A stretch of 59,882 nt of DNA, taken from NCBI GenBank assembly GCA_958415625.1, contig CATYZI010000013.1, positions 1-59,882 on the forward strand, written 5' to 3'. Within the stretch, counting starts at the first letter, position 1, and every line of letters begins with the position of its first letter. The stretch is from an uncultured Collinsella sp. GTDB lineage: Bacteria; Actinomycetota; Coriobacteriia; Coriobacteriales; Coriobacteriaceae. Positions 8,497-15,718 of this stretch are shown here, in pieces. The position numbers and the translations under genes are program-made. The notes beneath the pieces are model-generated. The model ran no database searches, was not told where the DNA came from, and saw only the letters and a program-made list of their open reading frames with translations.

Positions 8497-8508
8497 CGCG
8501 AACTGTTT

Positions 8509-8545
8509 GCGGGCCTCTTGGACGACGATGCGCCAAGGGGCCCGC
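8509..8545. terminator. hairpin between convergent genes
   Basis: Arms at 8509-8521 and 8533-8545 pair almost perfectly (GCGGGCC..CTTGG against CCAAG..GGCCCGC). It lies between the PIN gene and the convergent hypothetical gene. There is no clear U-tract, so it may end transcripts from either side weakly. Confidence 0.5.
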
Positions 8546-8554
8546 GCCTGCTAT

Positions 8555-8989
8555 TTACAAAAGCGCGGCCTTAATGGTGGAGCTTTCTGCGAGCTGCTCG
8601 GCTGCCTTTTCTTCGGAGCTGTCGAGTGCCGCCAGACTGCGGTAGACCCACTCGTTGACCTGGGTGTTCTTGACGCCTGCGGTCTGCATAAGGGCGCCTA
8701 CCTCGCGGATTGCTGCGAGCAGATTGGCCTTGGGACCCGCGAGCTCGACCTCGATGCCGTGGTAGGCGGTCACGCCGCGGTTCTCGCTCACGTGGTCGAT
8801 AAAGCCTTCGACGGTCTCAAGCTGCTGGGTGAGAGCTGCATCATCGTCAGCGTCCAGCGCAACAAGGGCGTTCGAAACCGTGAGGGCGGGATGTCCGCAG
8901 GGGACAAAGCCTTCGATGACATCCATAGCTTCGGTAATGGTTGAGCCCAGGCCTGCGAGGGCATTGACGAGTTGCTGCTTGGTATCCAT
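8555..8989 (-). CDS. hypothetical protein, 144 residues
   Basis: I do not recognise this protein. It is mostly helical and rich in Ala, Glu and Gln, with no signal peptide, no membrane segment and only one cysteine. Coding is supported by AAAGGA eight nucleotides before the ATG at 8989, codon usage like that of the neighbours and a full-length frame. It is convergent with the toxin-antitoxin pair and divergent from tmRNA. No function is proposed. Confidence 0.65.
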   Translation of the reverse strand: MDTKQQLVNALAGLGSTITEAMDVIEGFVPCGHPALTVSNALVALDADDDAALTQQLETVEGFIDHVSENRGVTAYHGIEVELAGPKANLLAAIREVGALMQTAGVKNTQVNEWVYRSLAALDSSEEKAAEQLAESSTIKAALL

Positions 8990-9165
8990 AACGGTCCTTT
9001 CGACGGGTCAATGTTGCTTGGCGAAAATATACGTGACGCGATCGGTAACAAAAGTGCGAAGTGCGGCGCACATTGGGCTCTTCACAGCTCGTGCATAGAA
9101 CAGCTGTCCGCTTTCAGAACGTGGTAAGATAACACTCCACAAGTGGGGCTCGCCCCGCATGTTCC

Positions 9166-9194
9166 TTGAAAAGTCGACGGTTGTCGGGTACTCG
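9166..9194 (+). promoter_or_regulatory. probable tmRNA promoter
   Basis: TTGAAA (9166-9171) and TACTCG (9189-9194) are 17 nt apart and would start transcription about 25 nt before the mature tmRNA 5' end at 9227. The -10 is a weak match. A TAAGAT further up (9125) is an alternative -10. Confidence 0.4.
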
Positions 9195-9226
9195 TGCCCA
9201 ATGCCATCCAGACTTTCCCGACATTC

Positions 9227-9590
9227 GGGGGCGACTGGTTTCGACACGATAGCTCTGAGAGAGGAAGCAAGCCGAGGTCTCCTCGCCTCGTTAAACAGGG
9301 GTACCGTCAAATTGAATTGACAACAACTCTTCTTTTGAGCCTATGGCTCTCGCTGCTTAATTTATAGCGGCGCGTCAACCCGGTGATTTCCCCGACACCG
9401 GCGCGACGTCATTTTAGGGGAATGCTCCTGCGCACGTAATCGGTATGGCGCGGGCTAAGACCGAACCGGTTAGGACGTCGCGAGCGTGTCGCTGCGCGCA
9501 AAGCGTCCGAGACTAAACCAGCGACTGAGCTTGGAGATGCCAATCAGGGGGCTTTCGTGGACCGGAGTTCGATTCTCCGCGCCTCCACCA
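9227..9590 (+). ncRNA. ssrA: transfer-messenger RNA (tmRNA)
   Basis: One-piece tmRNA of 364 nt, which rescues stalled ribosomes and tags their products for proteolysis. The 5' end GGGGGCGACTGG pairs with CGCCTCC at 9580-9586, and ACCA closes the 3' end. The T-arm GGAGTTCGATTCTCC lies at 9564-9578. The tag frame ends at TAA 9358-9360 and reads (D)NNSSFEPMALAA, closing with the ALAA needed for ClpXP-type recognition; GAC 9319-9321 is the likely resume codon. A terminator and a repeat array with T-arm copies follow. Confidence 0.95.
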
Positions 9591-9600
9591 ATAGTTACAG

Positions 9601-9632
9601 GCAGGTAGAGAAGTGTCTCTACCTGCTTTTTT
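9601..9632 (+). terminator. tmRNA terminator
   Basis: An 11-bp perfect stem, GCAGGTAGAGA (9601-9611) with TCTCTACCTGC (9616-9626), with a 4-nt loop and a run of seven T. It begins ten bases after the tmRNA CCA. Confidence 0.9.
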
Positions 9633-9648
9633 ATTACTTACAGATACC

Positions 9649-10047
9649 GCGGAGAATCGAACTCTATGCAGGGCGCGAGCGTTAAGCAAACGCGAAGCGT
9701 TTGTAGCGAGCGGGCGAGGACGCCGGCAGGCGGCCGAAGCCGGTGCGGGTTCGCGAAGCGAACACGCGGATTCTCCGCGCAAAGCCTCGACTAGATATAG
9801 ATTCGATGCCGACCGGATGACAGCCTGCCGTGTCCCGCGCGGACGGATCCCCTCCACCCGCGGAGAATCGAACTCTATGCAGGGCGCGGGCGTAAAGAAA
9901 ACGCGTAAGCGTTTTTAGCCCGCGGGCGAGGACGCCGGCAGGCGGCCGAAGCCGGTGCGGGTTTGCGAAGCAAATACGCGGATTCTCCGCGCAAAGCTTC
10001 AACCCTATGCAGATGCGATGCCGATCGGACTGCAGCCTGCCATGCCC
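9649..10047. repeat. two T-arm-flanked repeats beside tmRNA
   Basis: Two copies of a repeat start at 9649 and 9860, 211 bp apart. Each opens with GCGGAGAATCGAACTC, the inverse of the tmRNA T-arm, passes through a GC-rich core with an AAACGCG..GCGTTT palindrome, and reaches GCGGATTCTCCGCGC (9766 and 9978), which repeats the tmRNA 3' sequence in direct orientation. The copies differ by scattered substitutions. Open frames across this block translate RNA-gene sequence and are not genes. A similar arrangement adjoins tRNA-Glu at 29.0-29.3 kb. Confidence 0.75.
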
Positions 10048-10066
10048 CGCATCAACGTCGCCCCAG

Positions 10067-10252
10067 GCGGAAAATCCATCCCAGAATTCCGGCTCAGACT
10101 GGGATGCGGTTTCCGGATGACGTTTCAAGCGGAAACTGCATCCCGGAATCGACGCTCGGAATGGGATTCATTTTCCGGAAGACGCCTCAAGCGGAAAGTT
10201 CATCCCGGAATCCGCGCTCAGACCGGGACACACTTTCCGCTTCACCTGCCGC
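10067..10252. repeat. three tandem 62-bp hairpin repeats
   Basis: Units start at 10067, 10129 and 10191, each with GCGGAAA, an exact 62-bp period. Every unit can fold: GGAAA pairs with TTTCC and CATCCC-type arms pair with GGGAT-type arms around a loop ending GCTC. Arm bases change together between units (CCCAG/CTGGG in the first, CCCGG/CCGGG in the third), which suggests selection for the fold. No open frame or known family explains them. The array ends about 70 bp before the patatin gene. Confidence 0.75.
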
Positions 10253-10325
10253 CTCGAAAAACCCATGCGCCCTCCATTCCAAAACTGGGTAGAAGAAAGT
10301 CAAAACGCAATCGCAGGAGGTCAAT

Positions 10326-11204
10326 ATGACTGCAGAAGATAAGGCAAAGAACGCCGGCAAGGTCGCGCTCGTCTTGGAGGGTGGCAGTTTTCGTGGGCAG
10401 TTTACCGCCGGCGTGCTCGACGTTCTCATGGAGGCCGGTGTCGAAATTCCGGCAGTGTACGGCGTCTCGGCCGGTGCGCTCAATGGCGTCAACTACAAGT
10501 CGCACCAGATCGGTCGCACCAACCGAGTCAATTTGACCTTCTGCAACGACAGCCGCTACATGGGCGCCGCGTCGTTTGCGTCCACGGGTTCCATCGTGGG
10601 TTACGACTTTATCTTCAACGACGTCCAGGACCGCCTGGATCCTTTTGATAACGAGACGTTCGACGCGAGCCCCATCGAGATGTACGCCGTCGCGACGGAC
10701 ATGCTCTTTGGAACCGCCACGTACCTCCCGGTCAAAAGCGCCGTGCTCGATCTCGACGCCGTGCGCGCCTCGACCTCGCTGCCGCTGGTGACGCCGCCGG
10801 TCGAGATTGACGGGCACAAATACGTCGACGGCGGTGTAGCCGATTCGGTCCCTATCGAGCATGTGCTGGAGGAGGCCGGTTTTGACCGTGCGGTCGTCAT
10901 TGTCACGCAGGACCGCTCGTACGAGAAAAAGCCCTACGAGTTTATGCCCGCCGCACGCGCCCGCTATGCCGACTACCCCTACCTGCTCGAGGCTATCGAG
11001 ACGCGCCACGACCGCTACAACATTCAGCGCATGCACCTGTGGCAGTATGAGCGCGAGGGCCGTGCACTGGTCGTTGCTCCGCAAAAGCCGGTCGAGGTCG
11101 GCCATGTCGAGCACGATCCGGCAAAGCTTTTGGACCTGTATATCCAGGGCCGTCAGGAGGCAAAGCGCCTGCTCGCGGAAATCCAAGAGTTCGTTGAGCG
11201 CTAA
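10326..11204 (+). CDS. patatin-like phospholipase
   Basis: A 292-residue patatin-family acyl hydrolase with a Ser-Asp dyad. The oxyanion loop is GGSFRG (about 20-25), the nucleophile lies in GVSAG (Ser near 48) and the catalytic Asp in DGG (near 168). It resembles the bacterial YjjU/RssA-like group that acts on lipid acyl esters. There is no signal peptide, so it should be cytosolic or peripheral. GCAGGAGG precedes the ATG at 10326. The gene stands alone between the hairpin array and the ribosomal protein promoter; substrate unknown. Confidence 0.88.
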   Translation: MTAEDKAKNAGKVALVLEGGSFRGQFTAGVLDVLMEAGVEIPAVYGVSAGALNGVNYKSHQIGRTNRVNLTFCNDSRYMGAASFASTGSIVGYDFIFNDVQDRLDPFDNETFDASPIEMYAVATDMLFGTATYLPVKSAVLDLDAVRASTSLPLVTPPVEIDGHKYVDGGVADSVPIEHVLEEAGFDRAVVIVTQDRSYEKKPYEFMPAARARYADYPYLLEAIETRHDRYNIQRMHLWQYEREGRALVVAPQKPVEVGHVEHDPAKLLDLYIQGRQEAKRLLAEIQEFVER

Positions 11205-11304
11205 CGGCGGCGAACCCTCGAAAAATGACAACAGCTAAAGAGCTGGAAAAATCATGGCTCGTGGATGACATGTGCAGAAACTCTGGTCGGAGCCAAAATA
11301 CCTG

Positions 11305-11332
11305 TTGACTCGGGCGGCGAGCGGGGTAATAT
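11305..11332 (+). promoter_or_regulatory. rplM-rpsI promoter
   Basis: TTGACT at 11305-11310 and TAATAT at 11327-11332, 16 nt apart. The 5' leader would be about 60 nt, with a short hairpin-forming stretch before GGAGG. I do not recognise a specific L13 autoregulatory structure in it. Confidence 0.65.
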
Positions 11333-11398
11333 GGACGGGTTACTTGCAGAGCCCCGTGAATCTCTGTAACAACACGTACTGTACATGGAGGAGTCTAA

Positions 11399-11842
11399 GT
11401 GATTTCGAAATCGACTCACTACGCCAAGCAGGGCGAGGTCCAGCGCAACTGGGTTCTCGTCGACGCCGATGGTGCTGTCCTGGGCCGTCTTGCCACCCAG
11501 ATCGCAATGATCCTGCGCGGTAAGAACAAGCCCCAGTTCACGCCCAACAGCGACTGCGGCGACTTCGTTGTCGTCATCAACGCCGATAAGGTCCAGCTTA
11601 CCGGTAACAAGGCCGACACGAAGACCTATTATCGCCACAGCGGCTACAACGGCGGCCTCAAGGCTGAGAGCTTCCGCCAGGCTATGGAGAAGCACCCGGA
11701 GAAGGTCATCGAGCGCGCCGTTCGCGGCATGCTGCCCAAGACCACCCTCGGCCGTGCCCAGATGACCAAGCTTAAGGTCTACGCTGGTGCCGAGCATCCG
11801 CACGCTGCCCAGAACCCCACGAAGATTGAGCTGGAGGCTTAA
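11399..11842 (+). CDS. rplM: 50S ribosomal protein L13
   Basis: A 147-residue L13, an early-assembly protein of the large ribosomal subunit. Family text includes WVLVDADGAVLGRLAT, the central NKADTKTYYRHSGYNGG-like stretch and VRGMLPKTTLGR. The start is a GTG at 11399 five bases after GGAGG. It is followed after two bases by rpsI, the usual L13-S9 operon of bacteria. Length and motifs are complete. Confidence 0.97.
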   Translation: MISKSTHYAKQGEVQRNWVLVDADGAVLGRLATQIAMILRGKNKPQFTPNSDCGDFVVVINADKVQLTGNKADTKTYYRHSGYNGGLKAESFRQAMEKHPEKVIERAVRGMLPKTTLGRAQMTKLKVYAGAEHPHAAQNPTKIELEA

Positions 11843-11844
11843 AG

Positions 11845-12240
<396 letters not shown>

Positions 12241-12271
12241 GGTTTTATCTCCTTACGAGATACAATGTACA

Positions 12272-12312
12272 AGCGGGGCCTACCGACTGCTCGGTGGGTC
12301 CCGCTTTTCTTT
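12272..12312 (+). terminator. rplM-rpsI terminator
   Basis: A 15-bp stem with G-U pairs, 12272-12286 against 12291-12305, a 4-nt loop and a T-rich tail (TTTTCTTTT). Confidence 0.85.
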
Positions 12313-12362
12313 TCGACTAGGGTGGGCGGCTTCGTTTTGCCCACTTGGGAAGGAGCGATCCT

Positions 12363-13700
12363 ATGCCCCAGAACATCTTCGGTACCGATGGCGTCCGTGG
12401 CGTCGCCAACGCCGACCTCTCGTGCGACCTCGCGTTTCGCCTAGGTCGCGCGGCGACCAAGTTTCTTGGCCCGGACATCTGCATCGGCCGCGACACGCGT
12501 CTTTCGGGCACCATGCTCGAGAGCGCTCTGACCGCCGGCATCATGGCCGAGGGCGGCCGTCCGCATTGCTGCGGCGTTATCCCCACGCCCGCCGTGGCGC
12601 TGCTCACTGTTCAAAACGAGCTCGACGGCGGCATCGTCATCTCTGCTTCGCACAATCCGCCGGAGTTCAACGGCATCAAGTTCTTTAGCCGCAAGGGTAT
12701 GAAGCTTCCCGATGCGGTCGAGGAAGAGATCAGCGCCTGGGTCATGTCCGAGGAAGCCATGGCTGCCGACACGCTGCCGACCGGTGCCGGCGTGGGCCAC
12801 ATCATCAAGATGAAAGACGCCCGCAAGGCATACGTCGACCACGCCATCGATACGCTTGATGGCCTGAGGCTCGATGGTCTAGTCGTTGCCGTCGACTGCG
12901 GCCATGGCGCTTCTTGCCAGACCACGCCTGCCGCGCTGCAGCGCCTGGGCGCCACGGTCCATGCCATCAACACCGATTACTGCGGCACTGACATTAACGT
13001 TGAGTGCGGCTCTACGCACCTCGAGCCCCTGCGCGAGCTCGTGCTGCGCACCCACGCCGATATCGGCCTGGCCCACGACGGCGACGCCGATCGCGTGCTG
13101 TTCGTGGACAGCGAGGGCAATGAGATCGACGGTGACTACATCCTGGCCATCTGCGGTTCTGACCTCGCCGCTCGCGGCAAACTCGCCAACTCCGAGATCG
13201 TCTCGACCGTTATGTGCAACCTTGGCTTCTCCATCGCTATGAAGGAGCAGGGCTTCGAGATGGTTCAGACCGCTGTGGGCGACCGTTATGTTCTTGAGCG
13301 TATGCTCGCGGACGGCGCCGTCATCGGCGGCGAACAGTCCGGCCACATCATCTTCCTGGAGCACAACACCACCGGTGACGGCCTGGTGACGGCTCTGCAG
13401 CTGCTGGCCGTGCTCAAGCGCACCGGTCGTACCCTCACCGATCTTGCCGGCATCATGAAGAAGTACCCGCAGGTACTCGTCAACGTGCATTCCGACAACA
13501 AGGCCGGTCTGGACGATTGCCAGCCCATCTGGGATGCCGTCGCTGCTGCCGAGAAGGAGCTTGACGGCCGCGGCCGCATTCTGGTGCGTCCGAGCGGTAC
13601 CGAGCCGCTGGTCCGCGTTATGGCCGAGGCCGAGACGCACGAGCTGACCCAGCGCGTTGTCGACGACATCGTCGAGGTTGTCAAGCGCGAACTTCCCTAA
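12363..13700 (+). CDS. glmM: phosphoglucosamine mutase
   Basis: A 445-residue GlmM converting glucosamine-6-phosphate to glucosamine-1-phosphate for UDP-GlcNAc and peptidoglycan synthesis. It has FGTDGVRG at the N-terminus, the phosphoserine loop ISASHNPPEFNGIKFF (Ser near 101), the magnesium loop DGDADRV and the C-terminal phosphate loop RPSGTEPLVRVM. GGAAGGAG precedes the ATG at 12363; an upstream in-frame ATG at 12345 lacks a site. It heads a small amino-sugar group with EIIA-Glc and nagB. Placement after rplM-rpsI is a common actinobacterial arrangement. Confidence 0.96.
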   Translation: MPQNIFGTDGVRGVANADLSCDLAFRLGRAATKFLGPDICIGRDTRLSGTMLESALTAGIMAEGGRPHCCGVIPTPAVALLTVQNELDGGIVISASHNPPEFNGIKFFSRKGMKLPDAVEEEISAWVMSEEAMAADTLPTGAGVGHIIKMKDARKAYVDHAIDTLDGLRLDGLVVAVDCGHGASCQTTPAALQRLGATVHAINTDYCGTDINVECGSTHLEPLRELVLRTHADIGLAHDGDADRVLFVDSEGNEIDGDYILAICGSDLAARGKLANSEIVSTVMCNLGFSIAMKEQGFEMVQTAVGDRYVLERMLADGAVIGGEQSGHIIFLEHNTTGDGLVTALQLLAVLKRTGRTLTDLAGIMKKYPQVLVNVHSDNKAGLDDCQPIWDAVAAAEKELDGRGRILVRPSGTEPLVRVMAEAETHELTQRVVDDIVEVVKRELP

Positions 13701-13771
13701 TGGTCAAAAACGAGTGCCAAGTGGTAAACTGTTAAGGCTATTTTGGTCGATTGGTATGTCCGAGGGGGAGC

Positions 13772-14269
13772 ATGTTCACTAAAGTCCTAAGGTCTTTTGG
13801 TATGCGTGGTCGAGTCCTTACGCTGGATGCTCCCATCTCGGGCGACGTCATTCCGCTTTCCGAGGTAAACGACCAGACATTTGCCACCGGCCTTTTGGGC
13901 CAGGGCGTGGCGATTCAGCCTACCGGCACGCGTGTGATTGCACCGGCTGATGCCAAGGTCGAGGCCATTTTTCCCACGGGACACGCTGTTGCGCTTAACA
14001 CGGTCGATGGCTTGGACGTGCTCATCCACGTTGGTTTGGACACTGTTCAGCTTGAGGGCAAGCACTTTACCGTACATGCGCAAGTGGGTGACATCGTCCA
14101 TAAGGGCGATGTGCTCATTGAGTTCGATCGCGAGGCGATTGCTGCCGAGGGCTACGATGTGACGGTTCCCATCTTGGTGTGCAACTCTGTTGAGTTCTCG
14201 AGCATCAAGGGCTCCGTTGGCGTGCATGTCGAAGAGATGGACCAGCTCATCGTTGCTCGCGAGCGCTAG
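13772..14269 (+). CDS. PTS glucose-type EIIA protein
   Basis: A 165-residue EIIA-Glc domain protein that takes phosphate from HPr and passes it to a sugar permease IIB domain. The active histidine lies in VDGLDVLIHVGLDTVQL (His near 88), and the opening PISGDVIPLSEV text is typical. GAGGGGGAG precedes the ATG at 13772; the in-frame ATG at 13751 has no site. No permease is encoded nearby, so it may serve a distant GlcNAc or glucose transporter, or act in regulation like Crr. It lies between glmM and nagB. Confidence 0.9.
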   Translation: MFTKVLRSFGMRGRVLTLDAPISGDVIPLSEVNDQTFATGLLGQGVAIQPTGTRVIAPADAKVEAIFPTGHAVALNTVDGLDVLIHVGLDTVQLEGKHFTVHAQVGDIVHKGDVLIEFDREAIAAEGYDVTVPILVCNSVEFSSIKGSVGVHVEEMDQLIVARER

Positions 14270-14291
14270 CAAGTGCACGTGGCCATTAGCC

Positions 14292-14541
14292 TACAATTCA
14301 AACACGTTTACGGAGGGCGCCCTTGAAAGAGGACGCCCTCCGTGGCAAGATGGGATTTGTCCGAAGCTAAAAGGCTTCGGGTCACCGTGGACGGGCAGGG
14401 GCCTCGACGCGGCTAGACACGAGACACATACATTACGCGACCTCGCCCTGGTGGCCGCACACGTTGGTTGCGGCCGACGCGGGCCGCGGGCAAGTGCTTG
14501 TAAGGGGAGCCTTGCCTCTCTTGTACGAGAAAGGACGCGTA
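14292..14541 (+). other. structured leader upstream of nagB
   Basis: About 250 bp without a credible gene. A TACAAT -10-like box is at 14292-14297. Three stable hairpins follow: ACGGAGGGCG-type arms at about 14308-14342, CCGAAGC/GCTTCGG at about 14359-14379 and GGCCGCA/TGCGGCC at about 14452-14474, plus a smaller one near the ribosome site. The length and pairing suggest a long 5' untranslated RNA. I cannot match it to the glmS ribozyme or any riboswitch I know. Confidence 0.45.
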
Positions 14542-15270
14542 ATGAAGATCATTAAAGCTAAAGACTACGAGGATATGAGCCGCAAGGCCGCCAATATCAT
14601 CTCGGCGCAGGTTATCCTCAAGCCCGACTGTGTGCTGGGCCTTGCCACCGGCTCCACCCCGATCGGTGCCTACAAGCAGCTCGCTGCTTGGTACGAGAAG
14701 GGCGACGTCGACTTTGCCGAGGTCAGCACATACAACCTGGACGAGTATCGCGGCCTTTCGCACGACGATCCCCAGAGCTATCACTACTTCATGCGTGAGA
14801 ACTTCTTCGATCACATCAACATCGACCTGAACAACACGCATGTGCCCGACGGTTCCAACCCCGACGCCGCCGCTGCCTGCTCTGAGTACGACAAGATCGT
14901 CGCCGCCGCCGGTTACCCGGATCTGCAGCTGCTCGGCATTGGCAACAACGGCCACATCGGCTTCAACGAGCCCGATGACCACTTCTCCAAGGGCACGCAC
15001 TGCGTCGACCTCACCGAGAGCACCATTCAGGCCAACAGCCGCCTGTTCGACAGCATCGACGACGTTCCCCGTCAGGCCTACACCATGGGCACCCAGACCA
15101 TCATGTATGCCCGCATGATCCTGGTCGTCGCCAACGGCGAGGCCAAGGCTCAGGCCGTGCATGACATGTGCTATGGTCCGGTTACGCCCGCGTGCCCGGC
15201 TTCGATCCTGCAGCTGCACACCAACTGCGTTGTCGTTGCCGACGAGGCCGCCCTTTCGCTCTGCGAGTAG
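14542..15270 (+). CDS. nagB: glucosamine-6-phosphate deaminase
   Basis: A 242-residue NagB that converts glucosamine-6-phosphate to fructose-6-phosphate and ammonia, the catabolic counterpart of GlmM's pathway. Motifs are GLATGSTPIGAYKQL, the catalytic YNLDEYRGL, GIGNNGHIGFNEP with the active histidine, and TMGTQTIM near the C-terminus. AAAGGA precedes the ATG at 14542; the frame opens at 14464 without a site. It sits behind a long structured leader and ends at a strong terminator, so it is probably its own transcription unit. Confidence 0.96.
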   Translation: MKIIKAKDYEDMSRKAANIISAQVILKPDCVLGLATGSTPIGAYKQLAAWYEKGDVDFAEVSTYNLDEYRGLSHDDPQSYHYFMRENFFDHINIDLNNTHVPDGSNPDAAAACSEYDKIVAAAGYPDLQLLGIGNNGHIGFNEPDDHFSKGTHCVDLTESTIQANSRLFDSIDDVPRQAYTMGTQTIMYARMILVVANGEAKAQAVHDMCYGPVTPACPASILQLHTNCVVVADEAALSLCE

Positions 15271-15302
15271 CGCGAATCCTGCACCTCGACATAGCCTTGC
15301 CT

Positions 15303-15330
15303 AAGGCCTCCGCTTTGCGGGGGCCTTTTT
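15303..15330 (+). terminator. nagB terminator
   Basis: An 11-bp stem, AAGGCCTCCGC (15303-15313) with GCGGGGGCCTT (15317-15327), a TTT loop and a run of five T. Confidence 0.9.
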
Positions 15331-15718
15331 GCTATCCCTTTCCGCCCACTTGACCAAAATCTTGCCGCAAGCTTGACGAATGCCGGATGCCCAACAGTTT
15401 GATTCATTCCATACCAGATTCTATGCAAAAATACCACTAAAAGGTCGTAGACGGTAGCGGGTGCTAGGCGAGTTGAATGACATAGCTGAACCTTGTTCAT
15501 TTGCGTTACACTGCCGCTTAGATGGGACAAGCTGACAAGCTCATTTACCTGCTTAAAGACCGATTAGTCGGGGGATTAATAACAATCGGCCCTCGCTGTA
15601 CAAAAACTTGCCGCTTGCGTACCAAAAGACAACCTAGAACACAAGGTCGCTCTATTCATAGCGCGGCTTGTATGGTCTTGCGGTTACAGTGTCCATACGG
15701 TCGAGTTGAGGAGCGGGC
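15331..15718. other. 388-bp intergenic region, no gene seen
   Basis: An AT-richer stretch before the large regulator. It contains a weak hairpin (CCGATT/AATCGG near 15570-15600) and possible -10 boxes (TACACT near 15508, TACAGT near 15685). I see no gene and no named RNA. Confidence 0.4.

Noticed and set aside
9513..10128. Small open frames across tmRNA and its repeats
   Set aside because: Their translations (for example GESNSGPRKPPD-type text) are read-through of tRNA-like sequence, a known source of false genes.
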